From a bacterium (lineage in GTDB: Bacteria; UBP4; UBA4092; JAOAEQ01), in NCBI GenBank assembly GCA_026416715.1, contig JAOAEQ010000002.1:34255-98254 (forward strand): a DNA stretch of 64,000 nucleotides, written 5' to 3'. The translations under genes and the position numbers were made by a program. Shown piece by piece: positions 25,537 to 34,266 of the stretch. A model generated the notes under the pieces. That model was not told the origin of the DNA. It saw only the letters and a list, made by a program, of their open reading frames with translations, and did not search any database. How positions within the stretch are numbered: position 1 is the first letter of the stretch; every line of letters starts with the position of its first letter.

Positions 25537-26712
25537 ATGCTGTTAACTCGGGTTATATTAATTGTCTTAGATGGTGTTGGAATCGGCGAACTTCCTGATG
25601 CAGTTCGATTTAATGACCAAGGGAGTAATACGCTGGGTAATCTCGCAAAAGCTGTCGGTGGATTGCAGCTCCCGAATTTCCAGAAACTCGGATTAGGCAA
25701 TATCGCTCCTATATTAGGAGTTGAACCGGCTAATCCTGCGCTAGCGAGTTATGGCAAAATGGCAGAACGCTCTGCGGGGAAAGATACTACGGTTGGCCAT
25801 TGGGAACTTGCTGGGATTATTTCTACCAAACCGTTTCCCGTGTATCCGCAAGGATTCCCGAAAGAAATTATCGACCAATTTATATCTGAAACTGGGATAC
25901 ACGGTATCCTCGGGAATGTTCCTGCTTCCGGAACTGAAATTATCTTGCGTCTCGGTGAAGAACATCTCAAAACCGGGTATCCTATCGTTTATACTTCTGC
26001 GGATAGCGTATTCCAAATCGCTGCACATGAAAAAATCATTCCGATTGAAGAGCAATATCGAATATGTACAATTGCGCGGCAGATTCTCCAAGGAGAGCAT
26101 GGGGTAGCGCGAGTTATTGCCCGTCCATTTCTTGGTGAACCGGGGAAATTTTATCGCACTGAACGACGAAAAGATTTTTCTCTTCCGCCACCGCAACCGA
26201 CAATGTTAGATTATTTAAAAGAAGCAGGATATACAGTGTTTGGCATCGGAAAAATCGAAGATATATTTGCAAATCAAGGGTTAACGAACTCAATCCATGC
26301 GCATGGTAATACGGAATGTATTGAAACTACGCTTGCGGTTATCCATCAATCGTTCTCAGGGCTCATTTTGGTTAATCTGGTTGATTTCGATATGCTCTGG
26401 GGACATCGGAACGATTGCGCCGGATTCTATCATGGATTGATTGAAGTAGATAAGAAACTTCCGGAAATAATGCATGCAATGCAACCAACGGATATCCTAT
26501 TTCTCGTTGCTGACCATGGTAATGACCCGACTACTCCTAGCACCGACCATTCCCGCGAATATTCACCGCTTTTGGTCTATAGCCCGTCGCTAAAAGGAAA
26601 CGTTAACCTTGGCACGCGCGCATCCTTCGCTGATATTGCTGGAACAATAGCGGAAATTTTCCAATTGAAGACTAACCTTGCTGGCAGAAGTTTCCTAAAA
26701 GAACTCATCTGA
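25537..26712 (+). CDS. deoB: Phosphopentomutase
   Basis: 391 residues of the alkaline-phosphatase superfamily. It converts (deoxy)ribose 1-phosphate to the 5-phosphate. The first metal Asp is in [15 protein letters not shown], the phosphorylated Thr region is [13 protein letters not shown], and the other metal ligands are in [12 protein letters not shown] and [25 protein letters not shown], all intact. Length matches E. coli DeoB (407). It follows the PNP gene on the plus strand and supplies the substrate of DeoC (deoxyribose 5-phosphate) and of RpiB (ribose 5-phosphate). The next gene is convergent, with only about 40 bases between stops and no obvious terminator. Confidence 0.96.
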   Translation: MLLTRVILIVLDGVGIGELPDAVRFNDQGSNTLGNLAKAVGGLQLPNFQKLGLGNIAPILGVEPANPALASYGKMAERSAGKDTTVGHWELAGIISTKPFPVYPQGFPKEIIDQFISETGIHGILGNVPASGTEIILRLGEEHLKTGYPIVYTSADSVFQIAAHEKIIPIEEQYRICTIARQILQGEHGVARVIARPFLGEPGKFYRTERRKDFSLPPPQPTMLDYLKEAGYTVFGIGKIEDIFANQGLTNSIHAHGNTECIETTLAVIHQSFSGLILVNLVDFDMLWGHRNDCAGFYHGLIEVDKKLPEIMHAMQPTDILFLVADHGNDPTTPSTDHSREYSPLLVYSPSLKGNVNLGTRASFADIAGTIAEIFQLKTNLAGRSFLKELI

Positions 26713-26754
26713 TTTATTGCTCGATGGTATAATTTAACCTATGGTAACCCAAAC

Positions 26755-27858
26755 CTATATATTTTTCCCATTAAATTTCTGGTTGATTTTTCTCGTTATC
26801 AATAACAGGAAAAAATTGATGATACCGGATAAGAGAACAACCGACCGCGCGAGATCCCATTCCTTAATCATAAATGCGATTGCCATCGAAATGAGCAGAA
26901 CGAGTAACGATGCTTTTGCGATAGCCAAAAATTCATGAAATTCTGCACCGACTTTATGTTTCTGATATAATCCATACCAAGCACTAATGATAATCCAGAG
27001 CCCAATGATTAATGGTAATGCGTAGAGATAATAGATGAATGGATTGAGATGTTTGCCGAACAGTTCCGCTAAATATTCTCGAATCCAATATGCTGAAATC
27101 CAGGAAATAGCTACGGAAAGAATATCAACCAGAACTAACATTAGAACATGCATAATAAATACCATATTTCCAACGAGATATCGGCGCCACATCCGTCGCG
27201 GTTCGAGATATAACCGATATAACCATTCTAACCCAGATTGTCGCATCCACCGCGGAGCACGCGGGGTTTTCAGTGCATAATATTCCAATAATGCACCAAC
27301 CCCCCAAGCGACCGGAACATTCAATTCCCGATAATGTTTCGCTAGCCATTTCTCCTGACGTGGCACCCCGAATCCGACTAGTAAAATATCCGGTTGTTTA
27401 TTTTTTATATCAGCTATGATACTCTGTTCTTCCGATTCTGTAAAGTAGCCGTGATAGGTTCCGACTATCTTAAGATTCGGAAACTGTTTTTTTAATTGCT
27501 GTGCTGCAGCTTCAGCTACGCCAGGTTCTGACCCGAGAAAATAGAGTTTATATTGTTTCAATTCACAGAGCTTACATAAATCGGGTAAAAAATCACCTGC
27601 ATTAACTCGTTCTGGTAATGGGTCATTCGTTAAATGAGAAACCCAAACTAATGCCATTCCATCTGCATAGCAGATATCAGAATTTAATATTATTTGTCGA
27701 TATTCTTCATCGGTGAAGGTTCGATTAACACAATGCGCGTTCAGATACGATATCAAGTGTGGTTTTCTCGAGGCGATAAACTCTTCTAATTTTTGCAGAA
27801 CTTCCTGGGTAGTAATTTTATCGATATTCAAATCGAATAAATGACAAACAGAACGCAT
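26755..27858 (-). CDS. WecG/TagA/CpsF glycosyltransferase with C-terminal membrane domain
   Basis: About 367 residues from ATG 27858 (a 5' extension to 27879 is possible). Residues 1-230 form a GT26 domain: LISYLNAHCVNR, DICYADGMALVW, ERVNAGDFLPDLC, FLGSEPGVAEAAAQQLKK, DILLVGFGVPRQEKWL and the PRAPRWMRQSGLEWLYRL end, which are the family landmarks for UDP-HexNAc transfer to a lipid-linked sugar. After YLEPRRMWRRYLVGN come about four hydrophobic helices to the end (DILSVAISWISAYWI, FIYYLYALPLIIGLWIIISAWY, ASLLVLLISMAIAF). These resemble the N-terminal membrane part of polyprenyl glycosylphosphotransferases (WbaP/CpsE), but without their catalytic domain. It overlaps a glycosyltransferase operon. 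Confidence 0.88.
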   Translation of the reverse strand: MRSVCHLFDLNIDKITTQEVLQKLEEFIASRKPHLISYLNAHCVNRTFTDEEYRQIILNSDICYADGMALVWVSHLTNDPLPERVNAGDFLPDLCKLCELKQYKLYFLGSEPGVAEAAAQQLKKQFPNLKIVGTYHGYFTESEEQSIIADIKNKQPDILLVGFGVPRQEKWLAKHYRELNVPVAWGVGALLEYYALKTPRAPRWMRQSGLEWLYRLYLEPRRMWRRYLVGNMVFIMHVLMLVLVDILSVAISWISAYWIREYLAELFGKHLNPFIYYLYALPLIIGLWIIISAWYGLYQKHKVGAEFHEFLAIAKASLLVLLISMAIAFMIKEWDLARSVVLLSGIINFFLLLITRKINQKFNGKNI

Positions 27859-27913
27859 AGAATGAAATTCCCAATCCAACCGTCAAAAAAATACTGTATG
27901 CAATGCAATTAAC

Positions 27914-28813
27914 TCATTTACCCTGTTTACCGAAGTAACTTTTAATATCGAGATAACAGGAATATATCCCTAAAGCTAAATCTAACAATAATAATGAACT
28001 TATTCCGCTTCTTTTGGTATCGCGATAACAGTAAACGAGTCCACGAGCGATATTCCTACCTAAACTACGAATTAACTTTCTCCCGGTTACAGGCGGGTCT
28101 AAATCTACTGCGGTCCATCGCCATCGTGTATATAGAATAGACCGAATTGAATCATCCCGCAAATGGGTTACTTTAGCGCGAGGGTCATAAATCAATGAAT
28201 AGCCGTGTTGATAGAGACGTTGCGATAAATCTAAATCTTCATAATTCGTCCGATAATTTTCTCGATATCCATTGACCGCAAGTAACGCGGTTCTCCGATA
28301 AACACTGTTGCTCCCATACAACCATTTTGGATTATGAATACGGGCGTCACCCCAATGCTGGGACATATGCGCAATTCGCCACCGGTTCGCAATCCCATGG
28401 GTATTCAATTCAACGAGTTTTCCTCCCACTCCAGCAAGTTTTGCGGAGACAGACGAAGAATTGACAGTATTTGATATAGGTTCGTTAGTAAAGTTTTGCA
28501 TAAGCGCTGCTAGCCAATCTGGTTCAGCAACACAATCCGCATCTAGATTTGCGATATATTCCGAGTCGAGATTCTGCCAAGCAGTGTTGCGTGCGGCAGC
28601 AAGTCCGCGATTCACTTTATGCCGGATTAGCTTAACCTGCGGGAATTGTGCAACGATATCAATAGTATTATCCGTTGACCCATCGTCAACCACTAAAATA
28701 GTTTTAATCGAATAAGTTTGCTGCAGAATACTCTGAAGACACCGTTCAATATATTTTTCTGCATTATAACAAGGGATGTATAGAGAAACGTCCACAACAG
28801 TACTCAATACCAA
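27914..28813 (-). CDS. Glycosyltransferase family 2
   Basis: 299 residues from TTG 28813; a GTG at 28795 is an alternative start. It has the GT-A fold: VSLYIPCYNAEKYIERCL, LVVDDGSTDNT (nucleotide-binding Asp), NRGLAAARNTAWQ and the DXD-like IANLDADCVAEPDWL. An ED motif follows in NYEDLDLSQRLYQHG, the acceptor-side base region. It transfers a sugar from an NDP donor, probably to a polysaccharide repeat unit. It begins 3 bases after the stop of the GT4 gene upstream and is followed by the WecG-like gene, all on the minus strand, so the three form an operon. Confidence 0.9.
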   Translation of the reverse strand: MVLSTVVDVSLYIPCYNAEKYIERCLQSILQQTYSIKTILVVDDGSTDNTIDIVAQFPQVKLIRHKVNRGLAAARNTAWQNLDSEYIANLDADCVAEPDWLAALMQNFTNEPISNTVNSSSVSAKLAGVGGKLVELNTHGIANRWRIAHMSQHWGDARIHNPKWLYGSNSVYRRTALLAVNGYRENYRTNYEDLDLSQRLYQHGYSLIYDPRAKVTHLRDDSIRSILYTRWRWTAVDLDPPVTGRKLIRSLGRNIARGLVYCYRDTKRSGISSLLLLDLALGIYSCYLDIKSYFGKQGK

Positions 28814-28816
28814 GTA

Positions 28817-30004
28817 CTAAGTACTAAATTGGTTCGTACTTTGTCCTTCGTATTTTTTCCTTCCCAGTTCGTATGCGGATAAAAAAGTGTTAGCGATTTT
28901 TGTCCAATTATAGATTTGTTCTGCGCGTAACCGCGCTTGTTTCCCTAATTCTGCCATCGTATCAGGATTATTCAATAGTTCAATGATTCCCCCAGATAAA
29001 GCTTTAACATCATTAGGATTAACTAATATTCCAGCATTACCTAGCATGTTCGGAATATCTCCTACCCGACTGGCAACAATCGGCTTTCCCATCGCAAGAT
29101 ATTCCGCAATTTTTAAAGGACTTTTCCCGTGGGTAATCTCGTTATCTTCAAAACACGCTACAGCAATATCCGCAGCAGCGATATATTCCGGGATTGCTTC
29201 CTGATGAACATAATCAGTAAAAATCATATGGGGGGTGATCTGCAATTTCTCAGCCAATTGCTTTAATTGTGGAAGTTTATCTCCACCGCCAACAATAAGA
29301 AATTGCGTGGTAGGGAATTTCTCGAGAACAAGCGGTGCAGCATGCACCAATTGGTCAGCATAAGTTCCTAAATCCATTTGACCATGATAGATGATTACAG
29401 GTGAACCTAAGTTATATTTTTGTTTTATTCTTGAGCCATCAACTTCGGGATTAAATAGTGTGATATCCGCACCGACCGGCGCAGCGAAGATTCTATCCGA
29501 TTTGATGCCATAGCGAACCGCTAGATTCCGAATCATCTCCGTTGAAACGGTTATCGTATCAACCAGTTTCGGAATCAGCCATTCATATATGATTAAAGCG
29601 AATTTGACTAACTTCGATTGACTCCAGTCCGTAGCAAGCGCTGACTCGCGGTCATCCCAGTCATAATGAACTGGTTTATCGTAGAGATATGCTGCGAATA
29701 GTGCGGGTAATGCCGCATCAGGAAAGCATTTTTGGAAATGAATTATATCTGCAGATTTTGCTAATCGGCAAACGGTTCGAATATTGCGAAATAACGCTAA
29801 TTTGCTAGGTTCGAGCGGAATAATGTCAATTCCCACAGGGTCGGTTTTTCGAATCGGCGGGTAGGCTTTTCGACGCATGAAATCAGGATAATAACATAAC
29901 GTAACCTGATGTCCCTGTGAGACGAATTGGGTCGCTAAATTTATCATCCGAACCGTTCCGGGAACAGTATAGATATCAAACCGCTGCAGCATCACGATAT
30001 GCAT
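28817..30004 (-). CDS. Glycosyltransferase family 4
   Basis: 395 residues, GT-B fold. The N-terminal domain begins MHIVMLQRFDIYTVPGTVRMINLATQF, and the C-terminal donor-binding domain contains GSPVIIYHGQMDLGTY, FLIVGGGDKLPQLKQLAEKL and the EX7E segment ITHGKSPLKIAEYLAMGKPIVAS (a Lys and Glu pair). The end GNAGILVNPNDVKALSGGI is typical of GT4. It is the first gene of the minus-strand glycosyltransferase operon, with a 300-base upstream region. The likely role is synthesis of a surface polysaccharide; the acceptor and donor are unknown. Confidence 0.9.
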   Translation of the reverse strand: MHIVMLQRFDIYTVPGTVRMINLATQFVSQGHQVTLCYYPDFMRRKAYPPIRKTDPVGIDIIPLEPSKLALFRNIRTVCRLAKSADIIHFQKCFPDAALPALFAAYLYDKPVHYDWDDRESALATDWSQSKLVKFALIIYEWLIPKLVDTITVSTEMIRNLAVRYGIKSDRIFAAPVGADITLFNPEVDGSRIKQKYNLGSPVIIYHGQMDLGTYADQLVHAAPLVLEKFPTTQFLIVGGGDKLPQLKQLAEKLQITPHMIFTDYVHQEAIPEYIAAADIAVACFEDNEITHGKSPLKIAEYLAMGKPIVASRVGDIPNMLGNAGILVNPNDVKALSGGIIELLNNPDTMAELGKQARLRAEQIYNWTKIANTFLSAYELGRKKYEGQSTNQFST

Positions 30005-30137
30005 AATGAAATGCTAAATGTCGCAATCTGAATATCAAATGGATATCAAATAATAAAACCTAACTAGAAAATGTAAGCTGCTAACCTATGTTAATACTCC
30101 CCTCGGTAACCGGTGCTATTCATATTATGGATTACGG

Positions 30138-30254
30138 CTAGCTTTTAGGAATAATCCGTTTCTTTCCGAATAACCCTATGAGGAAAAACATTATCCCAGA
30201 AAAACAAAAGAGCAAAAGTAATAGTATAGCCTTACATTTTCGTTTTTTCAGCAT
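30138..30254 (-). CDS. Possible small membrane protein (38 residues)
   Basis: In the 309-base spacer upstream of the GT4 gene, a minus-strand frame from ATG 30254 to TAG 30138 encodes 38 residues: a basic start (MLKKRKCK), one clean hydrophobic helix of about 20 residues (AILLLLLFCFSGIMFFLIGL) and a basic end (FGKKRIIPKS). The pattern is that of a single-pass small membrane protein. No good ribosome binding site precedes it, so I rate it as possible only. The neighbouring genes are glycosyltransferases and a radical SAM enzyme on the same strand. Confidence 0.35.
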   Translation of the reverse strand: MLKKRKCKAILLLLLFCFSGIMFFLIGLFGKKRIIPKS

Positions 30255-30313
30255 ATGAATGAATATTAGCCGACACTTAATGCATCTTTTTGCTCGTGAT
30301 ACAATCTAAAGTT

Positions 30314-31759
30314 CTATAACGCTTGTTTGATTTTTTGTATTGCTTTTTTCGGGTCTCGAATTGCTTTTCTTATATTCGACCAGAAATATTCTGGACGTAA
30401 TGTCCGCCTGATGCGATGCCGTTCCCACATGCGATTCGCATATTGAACCGCATCTTCTAAATCCTGCTGGGTTAGGTTATCTGTTCTAATTACAGCTCGA
30501 TGATATCCATCATATTCTTCCCAGTTCTTGCTAAGGATATATCCCTGCTTGTCAAGCATATCGAAATATTTACTGCCCGGATATGGTGTGACAATAGAAA
30601 ATTGAACCGTATCCGGGTCTAGCTGCAATGCATACGCAACAGTCTGTTTAATGGTTTCTTTCGTTTCACCCGGCAGTCCGAAACAAAAAGTTAGGTGAAC
30701 TTTAATACCTAATTCTTTGGTTCGTTTGACGGTTTCCGCTACTTTATTTAAATCCAGATTCTTTTGACTTGCATTGACTATTTCTTGTACCCCAGATTCG
30801 ACCCCGTATTTCAACGCAACCATTCCTGCATCTCGCATAGCTTTTAAAGTTTCGAAATCGGTTGTATCCGCACGCGCCATAATCGCCCAGGGAACCTTCA
30901 TATTCCTTTTTTTTATTTCATCTGCAATACGGAGCATCCGTTCCTTTCCGAGATTGAACGTATCATCATCAAAATAAACGGATTTAAATCCATACTCTTG
31001 AATTAACCATTCCATTTCATTAACGACATCTACCGGATTCCGAACTCGATATTTATGTCCGCCATACATTATCTGTGGCCAGGAACAAAAGATACATTGA
31101 TACGGACAACCGCGACTCGCCCACATCTGTACACTCGGTAACGGAAGTATATTCCCTAAATCACAATACTTATACATAGGCAACATTTTTCTGGAAGGCC
31201 AGGGTAGTTCATCAAGATTTTCGATTTCCGGTCGACGCGGATTAACGATAACCGTTCCATTCTGCCGGTAAATTAATCCCAGCACCGAACTTAGCTCCTG
31301 CTGATTCTGCAACCGTTGCACCAGCTCTCGTAAGGTATACTCATATTCTCCCTGTAAAATAAAATCTAGTTCGGGATGTTCTTCCAGAAAATTCTGCTGA
31401 TACATATATAGATGCGGCCCGCAAAAGGTTAGTTTCGTTGCTGGCAATTTTTGTTTAATCTTTTTAGCGATGGTAATATCAATATCAATACTACTGGTAG
31501 AAACTTCTAAAACGACAAGGTGCGGTTGAAATTGTTCAATGCGAGTAATAAACTGTTCTTCGGATAATTCTTCCGCTATTCCGTCAACAAGAAGCACTTC
31601 AATTCCAGCTTGTTCAAGCACCGCGGTTGCATAGGCAAGAAAAAATGGAAACGGCATATACCCAGAACCGCAGCGTTCAAAATGGGGCCATCGTGAACCT
31701 GCTCGAACTCCATAAAACCCTTCTTTCCGCCATGGAGCATTACCGAGAAAAACTCTCAT
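30314..31759 (-). CDS. B12-binding-domain type radical SAM protein
   Basis: About 481 residues from ATG 31759 (MRVFLGNAPWRKEGFYGVRA); 14 further in-frame residues upstream are doubtful. Residues 1-170 resemble a cobalamin-binding Rossmann domain (AYATAVLEQAGIEVLLVDGI, PHLVVLEVSTSSIDID), though the DxHxxG cobalamin signature is not seen. The radical SAM core has the cluster motif at about 218-225 (GCPYQCIFC), then VYFDDDTFNLGKERM and ALKYGVESGVQ. Such BchE/hopanoid-type enzymes catalyse radical methylations or rearrangements. It is upstream of the glycosyltransferase operon, with a 300-base gap, and may modify a lipid or sugar. Confidence 0.85.
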   Translation of the reverse strand: MRVFLGNAPWRKEGFYGVRAGSRWPHFERCGSGYMPFPFFLAYATAVLEQAGIEVLLVDGIAEELSEEQFITRIEQFQPHLVVLEVSTSSIDIDITIAKKIKQKLPATKLTFCGPHLYMYQQNFLEEHPELDFILQGEYEYTLRELVQRLQNQQELSSVLGLIYRQNGTVIVNPRRPEIENLDELPWPSRKMLPMYKYCDLGNILPLPSVQMWASRGCPYQCIFCSWPQIMYGGHKYRVRNPVDVVNEMEWLIQEYGFKSVYFDDDTFNLGKERMLRIADEIKKRNMKVPWAIMARADTTDFETLKAMRDAGMVALKYGVESGVQEIVNASQKNLDLNKVAETVKRTKELGIKVHLTFCFGLPGETKETIKQTVAYALQLDPDTVQFSIVTPYPGSKYFDMLDKQGYILSKNWEEYDGYHRAVIRTDNLTQQDLEDAVQYANRMWERHRIRRTLRPEYFWSNIRKAIRDPKKAIQKIKQAL

Positions 31760-31885
31760 ATGGTGTATAGTTCCAACAATAGATAAGTGTAATAATGTCA
31801 AACATCAAAATCTTAATTCCAGCTTAATATCCAATGCTATAATGTTTATGCCAAAACATCCGGAAAGACGTTTAAGCTACTACAA

Positions 31886-31914
31886 TTGACATTTATGTTA
31901 TTGTATAGTATTAT
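31886..31914 (+). promoter_or_regulatory. Sigma-70 type promoter of rplJ-rplL
   Basis: A perfect -35 TTGACA (31886-31891), a 17-base spacer and -10 TATTAT (31909-31914). The start point would be near 31921, giving an rplJ leader of about 260 bases. Confidence 0.8.
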
Positions 31915-31944
31915 ATATTGCAATAATAAATTTAACAAAAAAAT

Positions 31945-32070
31945 TTACTGTCGAAGACCGTCGGTTTCCCGAAAAAGGGAATTAAATGAGAATTCAGCCT
32001 ACGCAGACTATCGTGGTAGGGATACGTCATAGCTAACCCTGTTCGGTTATTACTTCGACAGGGTTTTTTT
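31945..32070 (+). promoter_or_regulatory. Ribosomal protein L10 leader with attenuator
   Basis: The transcribed leader of rplJ shows the L10-leader pattern: a kink-turn-like GAAGACCGTCGGTTTCCC segment, the GGGAATTAAATGAGAATTC strand and CCTACGCAGAC. It ends in a terminator hairpin: AACCCTGT (32035-32042) pairs with ACAGGGTT (32058-32065), followed by a T run to 32070. In the known family, L10-L12 binds the leader and represses its own operon. Here termination before rplJ would be the control point. Family membership is by eye. Confidence 0.75.
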
Positions 32071-32179
32071 ATTTGCTCGAATACGCTGAATGATATCGAA
32101 TGATGCAAATAAATCCTTATTGGAATATTTGACTGATTCGTTATCATTCAGGTTACTGAAGTTTTAAGGAGGTGATGAA

Positions 32180-32716
32180 ATGGCGGTTCGACCTGAAAAG
32201 CAGGAAATTGTTAAACAACTGATTGAAAAATATACTACGGCGAAGAGTGTCTATTTTACGGAATACCGTGGGTTAACCGTTGCAGAACTAACCCAGTTAC
32301 GGAATCAACTCCGGAAAGCTGGCTGTGAATTCAAAGTTATCAAAAATACTTTGCAAGTTAAAGCATTTGAACAGATGAAAAAACCGGATTTTATTCCGTA
32401 TTTTATCGGACCAATAGCAACAGCGTTTAGCTCGCAAGACCCGGCACAATCAGCAAAAGTATTAAAAACTTTTGCGAAAGACCATCCAAATCTAGTGATT
32501 AAAGGTGGAATACTTGATGGTAAGAAATTATCCCAAAAGGAAATTTTAGCTATCGCTGACCTTCCGAGTCGGGAAGAATTGTTAGCCAAAGTTTTTGCCA
32601 GTATGCAAGCACCAATTGTTGGATTCTTGCGGGTTCTAAACGGTCCAATTAGCGGATTGGTTACTGTTTTAACCCAAATTAAGAAACAAAAAGAAACCGC
32701 GGCATCAGCGGCATAA
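32180..32716 (+). CDS. rplJ: Ribosomal protein L10
   Basis: 178 residues with the strong ribosome binding site AAGGAGGTG. L10 anchors the L12 dimers to the 50S stalk. Landmarks: MAVRPEKQEIVKQLIEKYTTAKSVYFTEYRGLTVAELTQLRNQLRKAG, then FKVIKNTLQVKAFE, and a C-terminal helix that binds L12. Length is normal (165-180). It is preceded by an L10 leader and promoter and followed 47 bases on by rplL. The usual upstream rplK and rplA are absent; the gene upstream is a divergent radical SAM gene. Confidence 0.97.
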   Translation: MAVRPEKQEIVKQLIEKYTTAKSVYFTEYRGLTVAELTQLRNQLRKAGCEFKVIKNTLQVKAFEQMKKPDFIPYFIGPIATAFSSQDPAQSAKVLKTFAKDHPNLVIKGGILDGKKLSQKEILAIADLPSREELLAKVFASMQAPIVGFLRVLNGPISGLVTVLTQIKKQKETAASAA

Positions 32717-32763
32717 ACAAGTACTAAGAATACAAAATACAATAAAGGAGATAAACAAAGAGT

Positions 32764-33141
32764 ATGACGAAAGATGAAATTAAAGAAGCAATAAAAAAGA
32801 TGAATGTTTTAGAGTTAGCAGAGTTGGTGAAAGAGTTAGAAACTGAATTCGGTGTATCGGCAGCAGCTCCAGTCGCCGTTATGGCAGGACCAGCCGCCGG
32901 TGCGGCAGCCGTTGCTCCTGAAGAAGAAAAAACTGAGTTTGATGTTATTCTCGTTTCCGGTGGAGATAAGAAGATTCAAGTTATTAAAGAGGTACGCGCA
33001 CTAACTAACCTCGGTCTGAAAGAAGCAAAAGACCTGGTTGAAGGAGCGCCGAAACCTGTAGCGGAAAAAGTTTCTAAGGAAAAAGCTAACGAAATCAAAA
33101 CGAAACTTGAAGCGCAAGGTGCTAAAGTAGAAATTAAATAA
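32764..33141 (+). CDS. rplL: Ribosomal protein L7/L12
   Basis: 125 residues, standard size, with AAAGGAG upstream. The N-terminal dimerisation domain ([30 protein letters not shown]) leads to an Ala-rich hinge ([19 protein letters not shown]). The C-terminal domain [43 protein letters not shown] recruits translation factors. It is co-transcribed with rplJ and ends at a rho-independent terminator at 33162-33192. The rpoB gene, usually next, is replaced by a convergent transporter gene. Confidence 0.98.
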   Translation: MTKDEIKEAIKKMNVLELAELVKELETEFGVSAAAPVAVMAGPAAGAAAVAPEEEKTEFDVILVSGGDKKIQVIKEVRALTNLGLKEAKDLVEGAPKPVAEKVSKEKANEIKTKLEAQGAKVEIK

Positions 33142-33161
33142 CAGATTAATTGAGGATAGAT

Positions 33162-33192
33162 AGCGTCCTGAACTTCACCTATTCAGGACGCT
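33162..33192 (+). terminator. Rho-independent terminator of rplJ-rplL
   Basis: AGCGTCCTGAA pairs perfectly with TTCAGGACGCT (11 bp) around a 9-base loop, 20 bases after the rplL stop, followed by TTATC. It also terminates no obvious minus-strand gene; lysO ends at 33247. Confidence 0.8.
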
Positions 33193-33246
33193 TTATCATG
33201 CTTACCACCAAGTAGGTTAACGTCATTACATTTGGGATTTAGTAAA

Positions 33247-34170
33247 TTAAATTCCTCCTTTAACTAGCAAGGGAACAAGAAAAGGTACAAGAACCGAAAG
33301 TACCAATCCCTGAACGAAAGCAAGCGCTGCATATTCCGCACCAGCAACTCGGTCTATTAGAACTAACGTTGTATCCATGGTCGTTGCTCCACCGATAGCA
33401 ATACCGGAAATCGGGCGATGTAACCGAACAAAAACCGGAATAAAAATAAAAGCTATTAACTCACGAAGAACATTAGCAAAAAACGCTAACGCACCAAGTT
33501 GCGGACTATGCAGTTTATCAAGAACTATTGCTGATAATGTGTACCAACCAAATGCACCGGCTACGCTGGCAACTTCATTCATTTGCATCTGGAGCATTAC
33601 TCCAACCATTATCGCACCGAGCATTGTTCCACCAATAACTCCTAATGGCAAAATGAGGATATGCAATCCGATTTGTGAGATTTTTTTCCATATAGCGGTC
33701 ATGCCCATATCTATGCCGACTAATAACAGTAAAAACGCTAATAACCACCAAGATAAATCATCTAATCGAGTTAACATCATCTGTGGTAAAATCCGACTAT
33801 AACCGACAATAATCCCCGATGCCATACTGAATAGTATCAGCCCGGTTATCTGGAGTTCTCTATTTTCCCTCGGCGACGGAAAAAGAGAGGTACTAACAAT
33901 GATTTTTTTTCTCAACCAGAGTTCGATTGGGATTGCAAATAACAAGGTTCCTATAACCACACTGGATGCAATAGCCAACCCTTGAACCCCAATTTCACCT
34001 AAGTGTTGAGTTACTCGGGGTTCATTTCCAACTTTTACACCAAGCAGGAAAATTAAGCTGAACAATCCGATTAAACTGACCGGCTTGGTTAATCGCATCA
34101 CCTTGTTAGATAGTAAATGGAAGTAGCCAATGAACATTCCGAGGATAAGAGATGTAATAATAAGCAACAT
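33247..34170 (-). CDS. LysO family (DUF340) lysine exporter-like protein
   Basis: 307 residues with eight or more hydrophobic segments. Two LysO landmark regions are present: the N-terminal IGLFSLIFLLGVKVGNEP and the second-half LLAFLLLLVGIDMGMTA, followed by GAFGWYTLSAIVLDKLHSPQLGALAFFANVLREL and ISGIAIGGATTMDTTLVLI, which match the family core. LysO (YbjE) of E. coli exports lysine and its analogues. The gene is convergent with rplL, and only about 95 bases separate it from the GH38 gene upstream on the same strand. Substrate is not certain outside the E. coli protein. Confidence 0.88.
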   Translation of the reverse strand: MLLIITSLILGMFIGYFHLLSNKVMRLTKPVSLIGLFSLIFLLGVKVGNEPRVTQHLGEIGVQGLAIASSVVIGTLLFAIPIELWLRKKIIVSTSLFPSPRENRELQITGLILFSMASGIIVGYSRILPQMMLTRLDDLSWWLLAFLLLLVGIDMGMTAIWKKISQIGLHILILPLGVIGGTMLGAIMVGVMLQMQMNEVASVAGAFGWYTLSAIVLDKLHSPQLGALAFFANVLRELIAFIFIPVFVRLHRPISGIAIGGATTMDTTLVLIDRVAGAEYAALAFVQGLVLSVLVPFLVPLLVKGGI

Positions 34171-34266
34171 GAATTGTTAAATGGTAGTGGTCAAGAGTAA
34201 GAGATAGAGTAAAGAAGAAACTATAGAATTCTTCAAAATTCTAAACTCTTACTCTTAACTGATTCT

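Noticed and set aside
25741-26196. Minus-strand frame of 151 codons within deoB
   Set aside because: Shadow of the deoB coding frame; no domain or ribosome binding site.
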